Below are positions 1 through 7,305 of a DNA stretch of 41,562 nt, in pieces. The notes under the pieces are model-generated. The model was given only the letters and a program-made list of their open reading frames with translations. It was not told the origin of the DNA and searched no databases. Source of the DNA: Prevotellamassilia timonensis (GTDB taxonomy: Bacteria > Bacteroidota > Bacteroidia > Bacteroidales > Bacteroidaceae); the NCBI RefSeq assembly GCF_021531665.1, contig NZ_JADYUH010000015.1, positions 1-41,562 of the forward strand, in the 5' to 3' direction. The translations under genes and the position numbers were made by a program. Position 1 is the stretch's first letter. Every line of letters starts with the position of its first letter.

Positions 1-379
1 GGTCTGCGCAGTAGGGACCGACTTTCACGTAGTCAAAAACGGAAAGCGAAGCGGCGACCTGTGGCGAAAGTTCGCGTGCCCCGGAGTACCACCCCGTTCG
101 GATTTCGTGGCCGTTTCGTTTTCTCACCGCATCGAAGAGTTCGCAAACGGTGGCGGGGTCGTTGTCGCCTCCCATGAGTCCGATGCAGGTGATTTCTCCT
201 TCGTAGGCGTCCATCAGTGCGAAGAGTCGTTCTTTTGTCAGTTCCTCTCCCTCCTCTTGTTGCAGATAGGGGCTGTGGCAGCCGGGACAGCGGTTGGGGC
301 AGCGGGAGAGATTGATGGCAAGTGTGACTTCGTCAGGAAACTCTTGGAAGACAATGTCGTGGTTCACGTAGGTGAGCAT
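1..379 (-). CDS. nrdG: Anaerobic ribonucleotide reductase activating protein NrdG (3' end outside the window)
   Basis: Radical SAM enzyme that makes the glycyl radical on NrdD. Read on the minus strand from the ATG at 379, the protein begins MLTYVNHDIVFQEFPDEV and carries the cluster-binding motif CPNRCPGC (CxxxCxxC) near residue 28. It runs in frame to the window edge, where the residues are VKVGPYCAD, so roughly the last quarter to third of a normal NrdG of about 155 residues is missing. It lies 22 bp after the nrdD stop, so the two are almost certainly cotranscribed under the cobalamin riboswitch upstream of nrdD. The radical SAM motif, the partner gene and the order are all typical, so I am confident. 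Confidence 0.93.
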   Translation of the reverse strand, partial: MLTYVNHDIVFQEFPDEVTLAINLSRCPNRCPGCHSPYLQQEEGEELTKERLFALMDAYEGEITCIGLMGGDNDPATVCELFDAVRKRNGHEIRTGWYSGARELSPQVAASLSVFDYVKVGPYCAD

Positions 380-401
380 AAGCCGGATAGAGTGTGAGGA
401 T

Positions 402-2504
402 TTATGCTGTGACTTTTTCAGTGTGATAGTGTCTTCGTGCGGCTTCTTTTTGTCTGTCGGCGGAGAAGTTGGAGATTCGTTTGAGATAGCCAATGATTCT
501 TGTGAGGTAGTCCACGTTTTGGCTTCCGCATTTTGGGCAGGCTTTCAGGTGTTCCTTTGTGATGTGTCCGCACTCATTGCAAAGCGTGTTGGGAATGTTG
601 AAGGTGAAATAGTTGCAGCCCTCTTTTGCGGCGACTTTCATGAGTTGCCGGTATTGCGCTTTGCTGAGGTGTTCGTCGAGGTTGCAGTGCAGCGCGCTTC
701 CTCCGGTGAGGTGTTGGATGTAGCGTCTGCCGTGCAGGCGGAACTTTTCGATGATGTCGGTTTGCGGGTCTTCCACTATATAAAAATAGGAGTTATAGCA
801 GTCTCTCGGGACATAGTAGCCGTCCTCTCGGTCCCATCGTGCATGTTTCACTCCGACGTTTTCAGCGGGAATCATTTCGCAGTTGAAGAGCAGGTCTTTG
901 GAGCGATATTTTGTGTTGTAGTGTTCGATGAGTCCGAGGATGTCTCCGACAAATTTTTCATACTCCGGGTTGTCGCTGATGGTGATGCCGAGGCTTTCGG
1001 CGGCTTCGACGAGTCCGTTCACTCCGATGGTGAGATATTGGCGTTTGAGGTTGATGTAGCCTGCGTCAAAGAGTGGCAGCATTCCTTTCTCCATGAAATC
1101 TCTCAGGTTCTCGTTGTAAGCCATCTGCACCTGATGGGTGAGGTTCACGATTCCGTCGAGATATTCCACGTAGGAGCGTCCTTCTCTCGTGGCTTGCTGT
1201 ACGCAGCGGTTGAGATTGATGGTGAGCACGGACTTTGAGCCTGTGCTGACTCCGCCGGCGCCGAGTGTGTAACTGAAGCCGTTGTCTTGAATTTCATTGC
1301 GCAGTCGGCAGCATGAGGCGAGCGAGTCGGCGTTGTCGCTCATGTAGGTGAAGAAACTGTGTCCTTCGGCATACATTTCCGCGGTCAGTTCGGCGTAGGC
1401 TTTGTCTTTGACGTCTCCGTCCTGCGTCAGGAGCGCCATGGTTTCCACGGGGAAAGTCAGCACGGTTTTTGTGCGTTCTTCGTTGAACCATTTCATGAAG
1501 CGACGCTGCAGCCAGTCCAGTGCGGGCCAGGAAGGTTTTGTGCCATCCGGGAAGCGGAAGTCGCCGAAGATGCTTTCAAAATAGTAGGGGTCGTAGTAGG
1601 ATATGTTCCAAAAGACGGACTGGAAGTTTCGTGCGCCGGTGGGTTGGTTGATGGAATAGACGATTTGCTGGAAGCAGTCGGTGATGACTTTGTCGATGGT
1701 GCGGCGGCGCAGGGAGAGGTCGGCGGTTTCGTCGGCGCGGAGATAGTAGTCCTCGCCATATTCTTTAGCAATGAAATAACTCATATACATCAAGAACTCC
1801 GGTGTGGCACAGGCTCCCGAGAGCATGGAGGAGACGATGAAGACCATGTTCACAAAGCCGCCGCAGAAGGATTTGAGGTTGCTAGGCGCCGTGCTGTTGC
1901 CGCCAATGCTCTTTGTGCCGTCCAGCAGCCAGGGGTACATGGTGATGGAGGCGCAGTAGTTTGCCAGCGACGTTTCGTCGTTTTTATAGATGAAGTGGTT
2001 TTTGAGGAGATAGATGTAGCGGTCTGCCGTTTCTTTCCCATACATTTCCTTGATTTTTTCACAGAGCATTCTTCTGTTCAGTCGTATGAATCCTTGTTTC
2101 GGCAGTTCTGCGATGAGCGTTGCGATGTTCTTGTGCTCCACGTTGGCGTTTGCGTCATATTTTGAGCCGGTTGCCGGGTTGGAGGAGTTGCAGTAGTTGA
2201 TGAGAAAACGGAGTCGGTCAGCAGTTTCTCGGTCAGTTTCGTGTCGTTTCCTGTAGAGCATGAAGGCTTTGGCGACTTGGAAATGCTGTTCCGCCATGAG
2301 TGCCACCTCCACTTGGTTTTGCACGTCCTCCACGCTCATTCCGTTGCAGAATTTGAGTCGTCCGATGAGTCGTTGCAGTGCTTCGGCGTCAATGCTTTGT
2401 GATTGCGAAGCAAAGGCTTTCAAGAGAGCGGTGCGGATTTTGTCAAGCGAGAAACGTTCTTTCGTTCCATCGCGTTTCGTGATGAAGAAGTTGTCGGTAC
2501 ACAT
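402..2504 (-). CDS. nrdD: Anaerobic (class III) ribonucleoside-triphosphate reductase NrdD
   Basis: Reduces ribonucleoside triphosphates to deoxyribonucleotides without oxygen, using a glycyl radical installed by NrdG. The 700-residue protein starts with an ATP-cone allosteric domain (KRDGTKERFSLDKIRTALL, about residues 9-100), followed by the glycyl-radical barrel. Near the end it has the four zinc-binding cysteines C642, C645, C656 and C659 and the radical loop RIIGYLKR with Gly672. Length and motif order match the family. The ATG at 2504 gives the expected N-terminus just ahead of the ATP cone. A long leader with a cobalamin riboswitch precedes it, so expression is probably reduced when B12 is abundant. 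No truncation is visible. Confidence 0.97.
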   Translation of the reverse strand: MCTDNFFITKRDGTKERFSLDKIRTALLKAFASQSQSIDAEALQRLIGRLKFCNGMSVEDVQNQVEVALMAEQHFQVAKAFMLYRKRHETDRETADRLRFLINYCNSSNPATGSKYDANANVEHKNIATLIAELPKQGFIRLNRRMLCEKIKEMYGKETADRYIYLLKNHFIYKNDETSLANYCASITMYPWLLDGTKSIGGNSTAPSNLKSFCGGFVNMVFIVSSMLSGACATPEFLMYMSYFIAKEYGEDYYLRADETADLSLRRRTIDKVITDCFQQIVYSINQPTGARNFQSVFWNISYYDPYYFESIFGDFRFPDGTKPSWPALDWLQRRFMKWFNEERTKTVLTFPVETMALLTQDGDVKDKAYAELTAEMYAEGHSFFTYMSDNADSLASCCRLRNEIQDNGFSYTLGAGGVSTGSKSVLTINLNRCVQQATREGRSYVEYLDGIVNLTHQVQMAYNENLRDFMEKGMLPLFDAGYINLKRQYLTIGVNGLVEAAESLGITISDNPEYEKFVGDILGLIEHYNTKYRSKDLLFNCEMIPAENVGVKHARWDREDGYYVPRDCYNSYFYIVEDPQTDIIEKFRLHGRRYIQHLTGGSALHCNLDEHLSKAQYRQLMKVAAKEGCNYFTFNIPNTLCNECGHITKEHLKACPKCGSQNVDYLTRIIGYLKRISNFSADRQKEAARRHYHTEKVTA

Positions 2505-2656
2505 GAGAGAAGTGTCGTTGAAAGGGAAGACCTACGGGCTTAGGGCTTCTCTCGGGTGAATGTATGAGAAAAACGTAAAAGTGGAACAAAACGGAAAACT
2601 TTTCGATGCGTTTGAAACAAAAAGTTTTCTGTTTGTGCCATGCGGCACAGATGTCA

Positions 2657-2718
2657 AAGACCTGCTCCAAATCCCGGGAACAACCTTTTCCAGCCGGCTT
2701 TGGAAAATGGCAGGTCTT
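2657..2718 (-). promoter_or_regulatory. Candidate expression platform: B12 box pairing with a downstream complement
   Basis: On the minus-strand RNA, AAGACCTGC inside the B12 box (2718 down to 2710) is perfectly complementary to GCAGGTCTT at 2665 down to 2657. Pairing the two would be exclusive with the ligand-bound aptamer. Between them lies a second hairpin, TTTTCCA/TGGAAAA (2707-2701 with 2692-2686). No U-run follows, so a translational or RNA-stability mechanism seems likelier than intrinsic termination. The complementarity is seen; the switching is inferred. Confidence 0.55.
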
Positions 2719-2872
2719 CTGGCTTCTCCTCCCTAACCCGCCTTCCCGCAAATCAAGAATGCAGTGGCTTTCAATGGGTTAGGAAACGATGGAGTTACAG
2801 CAGCGGGTACTGCGAACGATTTTCACGTTCTTCCCTCTTAGCCTCTTGTCGTGAAACAGGAGGAACCGTTTC
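2697..2872 (-). promoter_or_regulatory. Cobalamin (B12) riboswitch in the nrdD leader
   Basis: Read on the minus strand, the leader shows the landmarks of the cobalamin aptamer in order: an opening GGTTCC segment, GGCTAAGAGGGAA, GTGAAAATC, then GCAGTACCCGCTGCTGTAA, and finally the B12 box GAAGCCAGAAGACCTGCC near 2726-2709. It starts a few bases after the predicted transcription start and lies about 190 nt ahead of nrdD. B12 riboswitches on B12-independent isozymes are known where a B12-dependent counterpart exists, so this genome may also carry a class II reductase (nrdJ). No covariance model was run. Confidence 0.9.
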
Positions 2873-2878
2873 CGAGCG

Positions 2879-2909
2879 CAAAAGTAGGGGTTTCTTGTGA
2901 ATTGGCAAA
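2879..2909 (-). promoter_or_regulatory. Bacteroidota-type promoter for the nrdD-nrdG operon
   Basis: On the minus strand there is TTTG (2909-2906), a 19-base spacer, then TACTTTTG (2886-2879). This is an exact match to the Bacteroidota housekeeping consensus TTTG-N19-21-TAnnTTTG. Transcription would start near 2872, right at the beginning of the riboswitch. Confidence 0.8.
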
Positions 2910-3008
2910 TGGGCTAAAACTTTTTTCTGAAAATTTCCTTTTTCCATGGGTTGCCCAACTCGGAGAAGAAATGTGTCTTCTCCTTCTTCCTTCTTGATTA
3001 ATTTTTAG

Positions 3009-3163
3009 GATACCCCTATACGTAAATAAAAGGGGAAACGAAAAAACTATACAAACTATACACAAAACCCTACACAAACCATACATCTCGCTGATTCTCC
3101 GCGCGTTGCGTAATGTATAGTTTGCGCTCCCAACTATACACAAACTATACACAAACTATACAT
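3009..3163 (+). repeat. Dispersed repeat family D, copy 1
   Basis: AT-rich segment beginning near TACCCCTATACGTAAATAAA, rich in the words ACTATACAAA and CCCTACACAAA, with a central GC-rich piece and hairpins formed by TGTATAGTTTG/CAAACTATACA. Nearly the same sequence recurs at 4621-4770 (inverted) and 41316-41470. Just after this copy, GAAGCGTTCAAAACCCT occurs twice (near 3165 and 3222). It encodes nothing recognisable. Confidence 0.75.
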
Positions 3164-3323
3164 TGAAGCGTTCAAAACCCTACACGAAAGGTGGGGGTAA
3201 GCCCTACACAGAACGCTACATGGAAGCGTTCAAAACCCTGCACGAAACAGAGCGAAACCCCTGCATTGCAACGGCGCGCAGTTTATTTAGGAGCGCACCT
3301 AAGAGAAATTAGGAGAAGGCTAA

Positions 3324-3477
3324 TTTTTCCTAGGTGCGCTCCTAGTTTTTCCTAGGTGCGCTCCTAGTTTTTCCTAGGTGCGCTCCTAGTTTTTCCTAGG
3401 TGCGCTCCTAGTTTTTCTTAGGTGCGCTCCCAGTTTTTCCCGGGTGCGCTCCCAGTTTTTCTTAGGTGTGCTCCCAG
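3324..3477. repeat. Seven-copy 22-bp tandem repeat with an internal dyad
   Basis: Seven contiguous units of 22 bp, each TTTTT followed by a 17-base near-palindrome of the form CCTAGGTGCGCTCCTAG. Units 1-4 are identical; units 5-7 carry point changes (CTTAGG, CCCGGG, CTCCCAG). There are no spacers between units. A matching arm in the opposite sense (TAGGAGCGCACCTAAG) lies at about 3289-3304, and a partial arm (TTAGGAGCGCA) near 4195. Confidence 0.9.
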
Positions 3478-3610
3478 GCCCCAATTTTAAAAGGAAAATG
3501 AAGAGATAAGGGAGGAGTCGCGGCTCGCGCCGCCATCTTCGCGGGCGTATAGCCCTCCAGGCTAATCTTTCCTTGCCATCTGCTATCCCCGGGCGTTGCC
3601 CGGGGTTTAA

Positions 3611-3730
3611 GGCGTGTTAGAATGGTCAAGATGCAAGGCGCTGAGGATGAGGGCGCAGGAAGTGTACTGAAGTACATGACCAAGCCCGAATCCGATAGCA
3701 ACGAAGCAGATTGGCCATTACGACACGCCG
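3611..3730 (+). mobile_element. Family C element, copy 1 (inner part only)
   Basis: This 120-bp segment starts GGCGTGTTAGAATGG and ends with the inverted partner CCATTACGACACGCC. It is nearly identical to the inner parts of the elements at 3886-4046 and 13185-13346, including the GTACTGAAGTACATGACC core. The outer GAGGGTGTGTCA end is missing here. It is non-coding and looks MITE-like. Confidence 0.75.
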
Positions 3731-3885
3731 ACTTACTCACAGTATAGCCTTCTTGGCTTAGATACTTTTGCTGCACAGGTGGTAGCGGGAGAAGTGACAA
3801 AGTGACAAAGAGACAAAGAGTCAAGGAGAGGAAGAGACAGAGGGCGTATAGCCCTCCAGGCTAATCTTTCTTTGCCTCCTACTAT

Positions 3886-4046
3886 GAGGGTGTGTCAAAA
3901 TGCACATTTTGGCTTCACCCTCGAAGGTGCGTCAGAATGGCTAAGATGCAAGGCGCTGAGGATGAGGGCGCAGGGAGTGTACTGAAGTACATGACCAAGC
4001 CCGAATCCGATAGCAACGAAGCAGATTGGCCATTACGACACGCCGC
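3886..4046 (+). mobile_element. Family C element, copy 2
   Basis: About 161 bp, starting GAGGGTGTGTCAAAATGCAC and ending in CCATTACGACACGCCGCC, whose complement is a degenerate version of the left end. It matches the element between serC and serA almost base for base across the interior. There is no coding capacity. The ends resemble those of some insertion sequences that start with GGTGTGTCAAAA, but I cannot assign a parent. Confidence 0.8.
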
Positions 4047-4620
4047 CTCCAAAACATTTTCCACACCCAACGCCCTTTTTCGGTTTTAACACTTCTTGCT
4101 TTTGGCGACGAAAAGTATTATATTTGTATAGAGATATGGGAGGAGCCTCAGCTCCTCCCTTTTTTCGTCACTTTCCCTTTAAAATCGGGGGATTTAGGAG
4201 CGCATCCAGGTAAAATTTGCCTTCCTCTAATTTTTCTTTGCCTTCCTCAAATTTTAATTAGGGGAAGGCAAAGAAAAATTATGCGCCGAGTGGGCAAAAT
4301 TGGGAGGTGGAAAATGTTCCCGAAGGTTAAAAATGTTAATGTCAAATCGCTGAAAATTCGCTCAAAATTGTTGGATTTTTTTGTGGTTTGCAGGAGTGAA
4401 GAGTCGCGTCACCTCCTATTGCCATTTCCTGTTTTACGTTTCTTACGTTTGATACGTTCGTTACGTTCGTTACAAACGTTACGTACGATTCGCTCCATTC
4501 GCGTTCTAAATTCCATTCGCGAGATTCGTGTTCAAAAACAAAATGTATGGTTTGTGTTCCGCTTCGTGTATAGTTTTGCGAACGCTCGCAGTGTAGGGTT
4601 TGAACGCCTCAATGTAGGGT

Positions 4621-4770
4621 TCAATGTATAGTTTGTGTATAGTTTGAAGCACAAACTATACATTTCGCAACTAACGGAGAATCAGCGCGATGCAGGGTTA
4701 AATGTAGGGTTTGTGTATGGTTTGTATAGTTTTTTGTTTCCCCTTTTATTTATGTATATAGATATAGGGG
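4621..4770 (-). repeat. Dispersed repeat family D, copy 2 (inverted)
   Basis: Reverse-complement version of the repeats at 3009-3163 and 41316-41470, ending with the complement of the same AAAAGGGGAAAC and TATA-rich lead-in. It runs directly into a family A element at 4767. A further related stretch with GTGTAGGGTTTGAACGC lies just before it (4550-4620). Confidence 0.75.
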
Positions 4771-4932
4771 GGCTATAAATTGCGGGATAAGGAACGTTCA
4801 AAAGAACGTGCTTACGTTTTGGTTGGTTTCTTAGCGCGCCCTTTTGTGAGTTTCGTCAGTCACATAGTCAACTGACAAAAGTTCATCTCTAAGAAATCAA
4901 AAATCAACTCAACCTGATTCTTGGAACACCTT
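4767..4932 (+). mobile_element. Family A MITE-like element, copy 1 (diverged, internally shortened)
   Basis: Starts with a damaged left end (GGGGGGCTATAAATTGCGG) and ends near GATTCTTGGAACACC, the inverted partner of the family end. The interior shares GGATAAGGAACGTTCAAAAG and TTCTTAGCGCGCCCTTTTGT with the other copies, but the central hairpin CATAGCCCGCTATG has been lost. Non-coding. It sits only 115 bp from copy 2. Confidence 0.75.
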
Positions 4933-5047
4933 TTTTTTACCAAACTTTTAGCGGACAGCAATAAATGGTAATTATTTCCACGACTTTGGTATCGTCCGTT
5001 TGCCTCCTTGTTTGCAATTTTGCAATCGAAATTAAATCTTGAATAAA

Positions 5048-5233
5048 GGGGTGCTCTATAAATTACGGGATAAGGAACGTTCAAAAGAAAGTGCTTACGT
5101 TTTGGTCGGTTTCTTAGCGCGCCCTTTTGTAAGTTTCGTCAGTTTCATAGCCCGCTATGCTCCTTCCTCAACTGACAAAAACTTATCTCTAAGAAATCAA
5201 AAGCAACCTCAACCTATATTTATAGAAAACCTC
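5048..5233 (+). mobile_element. Family A MITE-like element, copy 2, with 4-bp target duplication
   Basis: 186 bp, left end GGGGTGCTCTATAAATTACGG, right end the inverted relative ATTTATAGAAAACCTC. It is flanked on both sides by TAAA (5044-5047 and 5234-5237), as expected for a 4-bp target site duplication. It ends 15 bp before the FMN reductase start codon, so it forms that gene's immediate upstream region and may have replaced or supplied its promoter. Confidence 0.88.
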
Positions 5234-5248
5234 TAAAACAATAGAACA

Positions 5249-5785
5249 ATGAAAAGAGTCATAGTAATTTCCACCAGCCTCCGTGCCGGGTCAAACAGCG
5301 AAATGCTCGCCGAGAAGTTTGCCGAGGGAGTCAAAGCTTCGGGAAATGAAGTAGAGACAATTTCCCTTCGTGGCAAGGAAATCAAATTTTGTGTGGGTTG
5401 TCTGAGTTGTCAGCACACCGGCGCTTGTGTGTTCAAGGACGATGTGCCTGCCATCATGGAGAAAGTGCTGAACGCCGATGTGGTCTGCTGGGCTACACCT
5501 ATCTATTATTATGAGATGAGCGGACAGATGAAGACACTCATTGATCGCATGAATGCCATGTATCCCAAAGACTATCGTTTTCGCGACATCTATCTGCTCA
5601 CCACGGCTGCCGAAGCCGAAGAGGAGACTCCCCGACGTGCCGAGATGGGGCTGACGGGTTGGATTGACTGCTTTGGCAAGTCGTCTCTCAAGGGTCACCT
5701 GTTTTGCGGAGGCGTAACCGCTGCAAGAGACATTGAGGGCAACGGCAAGTTGCAGGAGGCTTACGAAATGGGTAAAGGTGTCTGA
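5249..5785 (+). CDS. NAD(P)H-dependent FMN reductase / flavodoxin-family oxidoreductase
   Basis: A 178-residue cytoplasmic flavoprotein of the NADPH-dependent FMN reductase / iron-sulfur flavoprotein type. The N-terminal strand and phosphate loop (VIVISTSLRAGSNSEMLA) bind FMN. A cysteine cluster follows at CVGCLSCQHTGAC, a pattern seen in the iron-sulfur flavoprotein branch. The flavin-face loop is WATPIYYYEMSGQMKTLIDR, about residues 82-101. The substrate is unknown. It is first in a four-gene plus-strand cluster with an exported CMD-cupin protein, a flavodoxin lipoprotein and an AraC regulator. The family A element ends 15 bp upstream, so no ancestral promoter is visible. Confidence 0.85.
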   Translation: MKRVIVISTSLRAGSNSEMLAEKFAEGVKASGNEVETISLRGKEIKFCVGCLSCQHTGACVFKDDVPAIMEKVLNADVVCWATPIYYYEMSGQMKTLIDRMNAMYPKDYRFRDIYLLTTAAEAEEETPRRAEMGLTGWIDCFGKSSLKGHLFCGGVTAARDIEGNGKLQEAYEMGKGV

Positions 5786-5815
5786 CGCTAAGCGCAAACA
5801 CATTTATCATTAAGT

Positions 5816-6637
5816 ATGAAAAAGTTTTTGTTATTTTCATTATTCGCAATAGCGATACTACCCGTCATGGCACAGAAAAAGATAACACAGACGGCAGGAC
5901 GCGACCAGTTGGGAGAGTTTGCTCCCGAGTTCGCCCAACTCAACGACGACATCCTCTTTGGCGAGGTGTGGAGCCGCAACGACCTGCTTAGCCTTCGCGA
6001 CCGTAGTCTGGTCACCCTCACCTCACTCATCAGTCAAGGCATCACCGACTCGTCGCTCACCTACCACTTGCAGGAGGCGAAGAAGAACGGCATCACAAGA
6101 ACAGAAATATCGGAAATCATCACTCATATCGCTTTCTATGCAGGATGGCCCAAGGCGTGGGCGGCTTTCCGTCAGGCTAAGGAGGTTTGGAAAGAAGACA
6201 CATCGTTGGAAGATGCGAAGACCCGTTTCCAGCAGGAGATGATTTTCCCCATCGGAGAACCCAATACAGCCTATGCCAAGTATTTCACTGGTAACAGTTA
6301 CTTGGCGCGTATTTCCGGCGAACAGGTTCCCATTGCCAATGTAACCTTCGAACCGGGTTGCCGCAACCACTGGCACATCCATCATGCCACCAAGGGCGGC
6401 GGGCAGATGCTTATCGGCGTGGCGGGTCGTGGCTGGTATCAGGAATGGGGAAAAACCGCGCAGGAGATTCTTCCGGGCACCGTGGTTCACATCCCCGCCG
6501 GCGTGAAGCATTGGCATGGAGCTGCTGCCGACAGTTGGTTCGCTCATCTCGCTTTTGAGATAGAGGGAGAGAACGCTTCCAATGAGTGGCTGGAACCCGT
6601 GTCGGACGCGGAGTATGAGAAGGTAAACAAGAAATAA
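5816..6637 (+). CDS. Exported carboxymuconolactone decarboxylase-like and cupin two-domain protein
   Basis: 273 residues with a cleavable signal peptide (MKKFLLFSLFAIAILPVMAQ). Residues about 40-125 form a carboxymuconolactone-decarboxylase-like helical domain (RSLVTLTSLISQG and EISEIITHIAFYAGWPKAW). Residues about 150-260 form a cupin with metal-ligand histidines in HWHIHH and in HIPAGVKHWHG. The usual CxxH redox pair of AhpD-type CMD proteins is absent, so peroxidase activity is unlikely; decarboxylase or dehydratase-like chemistry is possible. The secreted CMD-cupin arrangement recurs in Bacteroidota but has no agreed substrate. It starts 31 bp after the FMN reductase stop, consistent with one operon. 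Confidence 0.85.
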   Translation: MKKFLLFSLFAIAILPVMAQKKITQTAGRDQLGEFAPEFAQLNDDILFGEVWSRNDLLSLRDRSLVTLTSLISQGITDSSLTYHLQEAKKNGITRTEISEIITHIAFYAGWPKAWAAFRQAKEVWKEDTSLEDAKTRFQQEMIFPIGEPNTAYAKYFTGNSYLARISGEQVPIANVTFEPGCRNHWHIHHATKGGGQMLIGVAGRGWYQEWGKTAQEILPGTVVHIPAGVKHWHGAAADSWFAHLAFEIEGENASNEWLEPVSDAEYEKVNKK

Positions 6638-6653
6638 TCATCCATTTTCCGTC

Positions 6654-7220
6654 ATGAAACATCTGAAACTCTTGCTCTTGGCTGTGCTGGCAGTGTTTGC
6701 GGCATCGGCATGTTCACAAAACAAAGAAGAAAAGACAATGGAAAAGAAAAAAGTATTGGTGGTGTATTTCTCGGCAACGGGAACCACAAGGCAAGTGGCA
6801 AAGCAAATCGCACGGCTCGCTGATGCCGACATCTGCGAGATAGTTCCGGCAAAGTCCTATTCCGGTGCCGACCTTGACTGGAACAACCAGCTGTCGCGCA
6901 GTTCGGTGGAGATGGGCAATCCCGAGGCTCGACCCGAAATCAAAGCCGTTTCAGTCGATGTGAGTAAGTATGATTACATCTTCCTGGGTTATCCTATCTG
7001 GTGGGACCTCGCGCCAAGGGCTGTCAACACTTTCATTGAGGCGGCAGATTTGGCGGGCAAGGCCGTGATTCCTTTCGCCACGTCCGGAAGCAGCGGCATA
7101 GCCAACAGTGTTGCCGACCTGAAGAAGTCTTACCCGAAAATCGAGTGGCAGACGGGTAAGTTGCTGAATCGTGTCAGTGAGAAGGAAATTGCAGACTGGT
7201 TTTCAGCATATATAAAATAA
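6654..7220 (+). CDS. Flavodoxin-like lipoprotein
   Basis: 188 residues. The first 20 form a lipoprotein signal with a lipobox ending SAC, followed by a short charged linker and a flavodoxin fold from about residue 34 (KVLVVYFSATGTTRQVAKQIA). The FMN phosphate loop SATGTTR, the flavin-face loop LGYPIWWDLAPRAV and a later ATSGSSG loop are all visible. It should be membrane-anchored outside the cytoplasm, which is unusual for a flavodoxin and agrees with the exported neighbour. An internal ATG at about residue 30 (MEKKKVLVV) could instead give a cytoplasmic form; without experiment both starts remain possible. It is 16 bp after the CMD-cupin gene. Confidence 0.85.
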   Translation: MKHLKLLLLAVLAVFAASACSQNKEEKTMEKKKVLVVYFSATGTTRQVAKQIARLADADICEIVPAKSYSGADLDWNNQLSRSSVEMGNPEARPEIKAVSVDVSKYDYIFLGYPIWWDLAPRAVNTFIEAADLAGKAVIPFATSGSSGIANSVADLKKSYPKIEWQTGKLLNRVSEKEIADWFSAYIK

Positions 7221-7305
7221 TCCGACTTTTTTCGGCAATCTCATGGGCAAGGCATCCTTGACGCCAAGCAGTCGAGCCAATGCAAAAGAATCATACAAAT
7301 ATAAT

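Larger units (their letters stand above)
2910..5248. other. 2.3-kb gene-free region made of repeats
   Basis: I see no convincing coding sequence here; the longer open frames run through repeats and have no protein-like character. It holds copies of families A, C and D, a 22-bp tandem array, an octamer patch (about 3798-3840), and a roughly 35-bp segment beginning GGGCGTATAGCCCTCCAGG that occurs at 3543 and again at 3842. It also has a GC-rich palindrome near 3587-3606 (CCCCGGGCGTTGCCCGGGG), an inverted pair around 4220-4285 (GCCTTCC... and GGAAGGC...), and short tandem TTACGTTCG-like units near 4440-4490. The region separates the nrdDG operon from the redox cluster. Confidence 0.75.

Noticed and set aside
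372-1238. 288-codon open frame opposite nrdD
   Set aside because: Shadow of nrdD; the minus-strand protein has intact zinc and glycyl-radical motifs.
3046-3170. Iteron-type replication origin
   Set aside because: The ACTATAC words resemble iterons, but the block is dispersed in three copies with no replication gene nearby, so a dispersed repeat is the simpler reading.
3324-3477. Possible CRISPR array
   Set aside because: The 22-bp units are contiguous with no spacers, and no cas genes are present in the window.
4026-4631. 201-codon open frame in the repeat region
   Set aside because: It runs through the end of a family C element and simple tandem words; composition is repeat-driven (RSIRVLNSIREIR-like).
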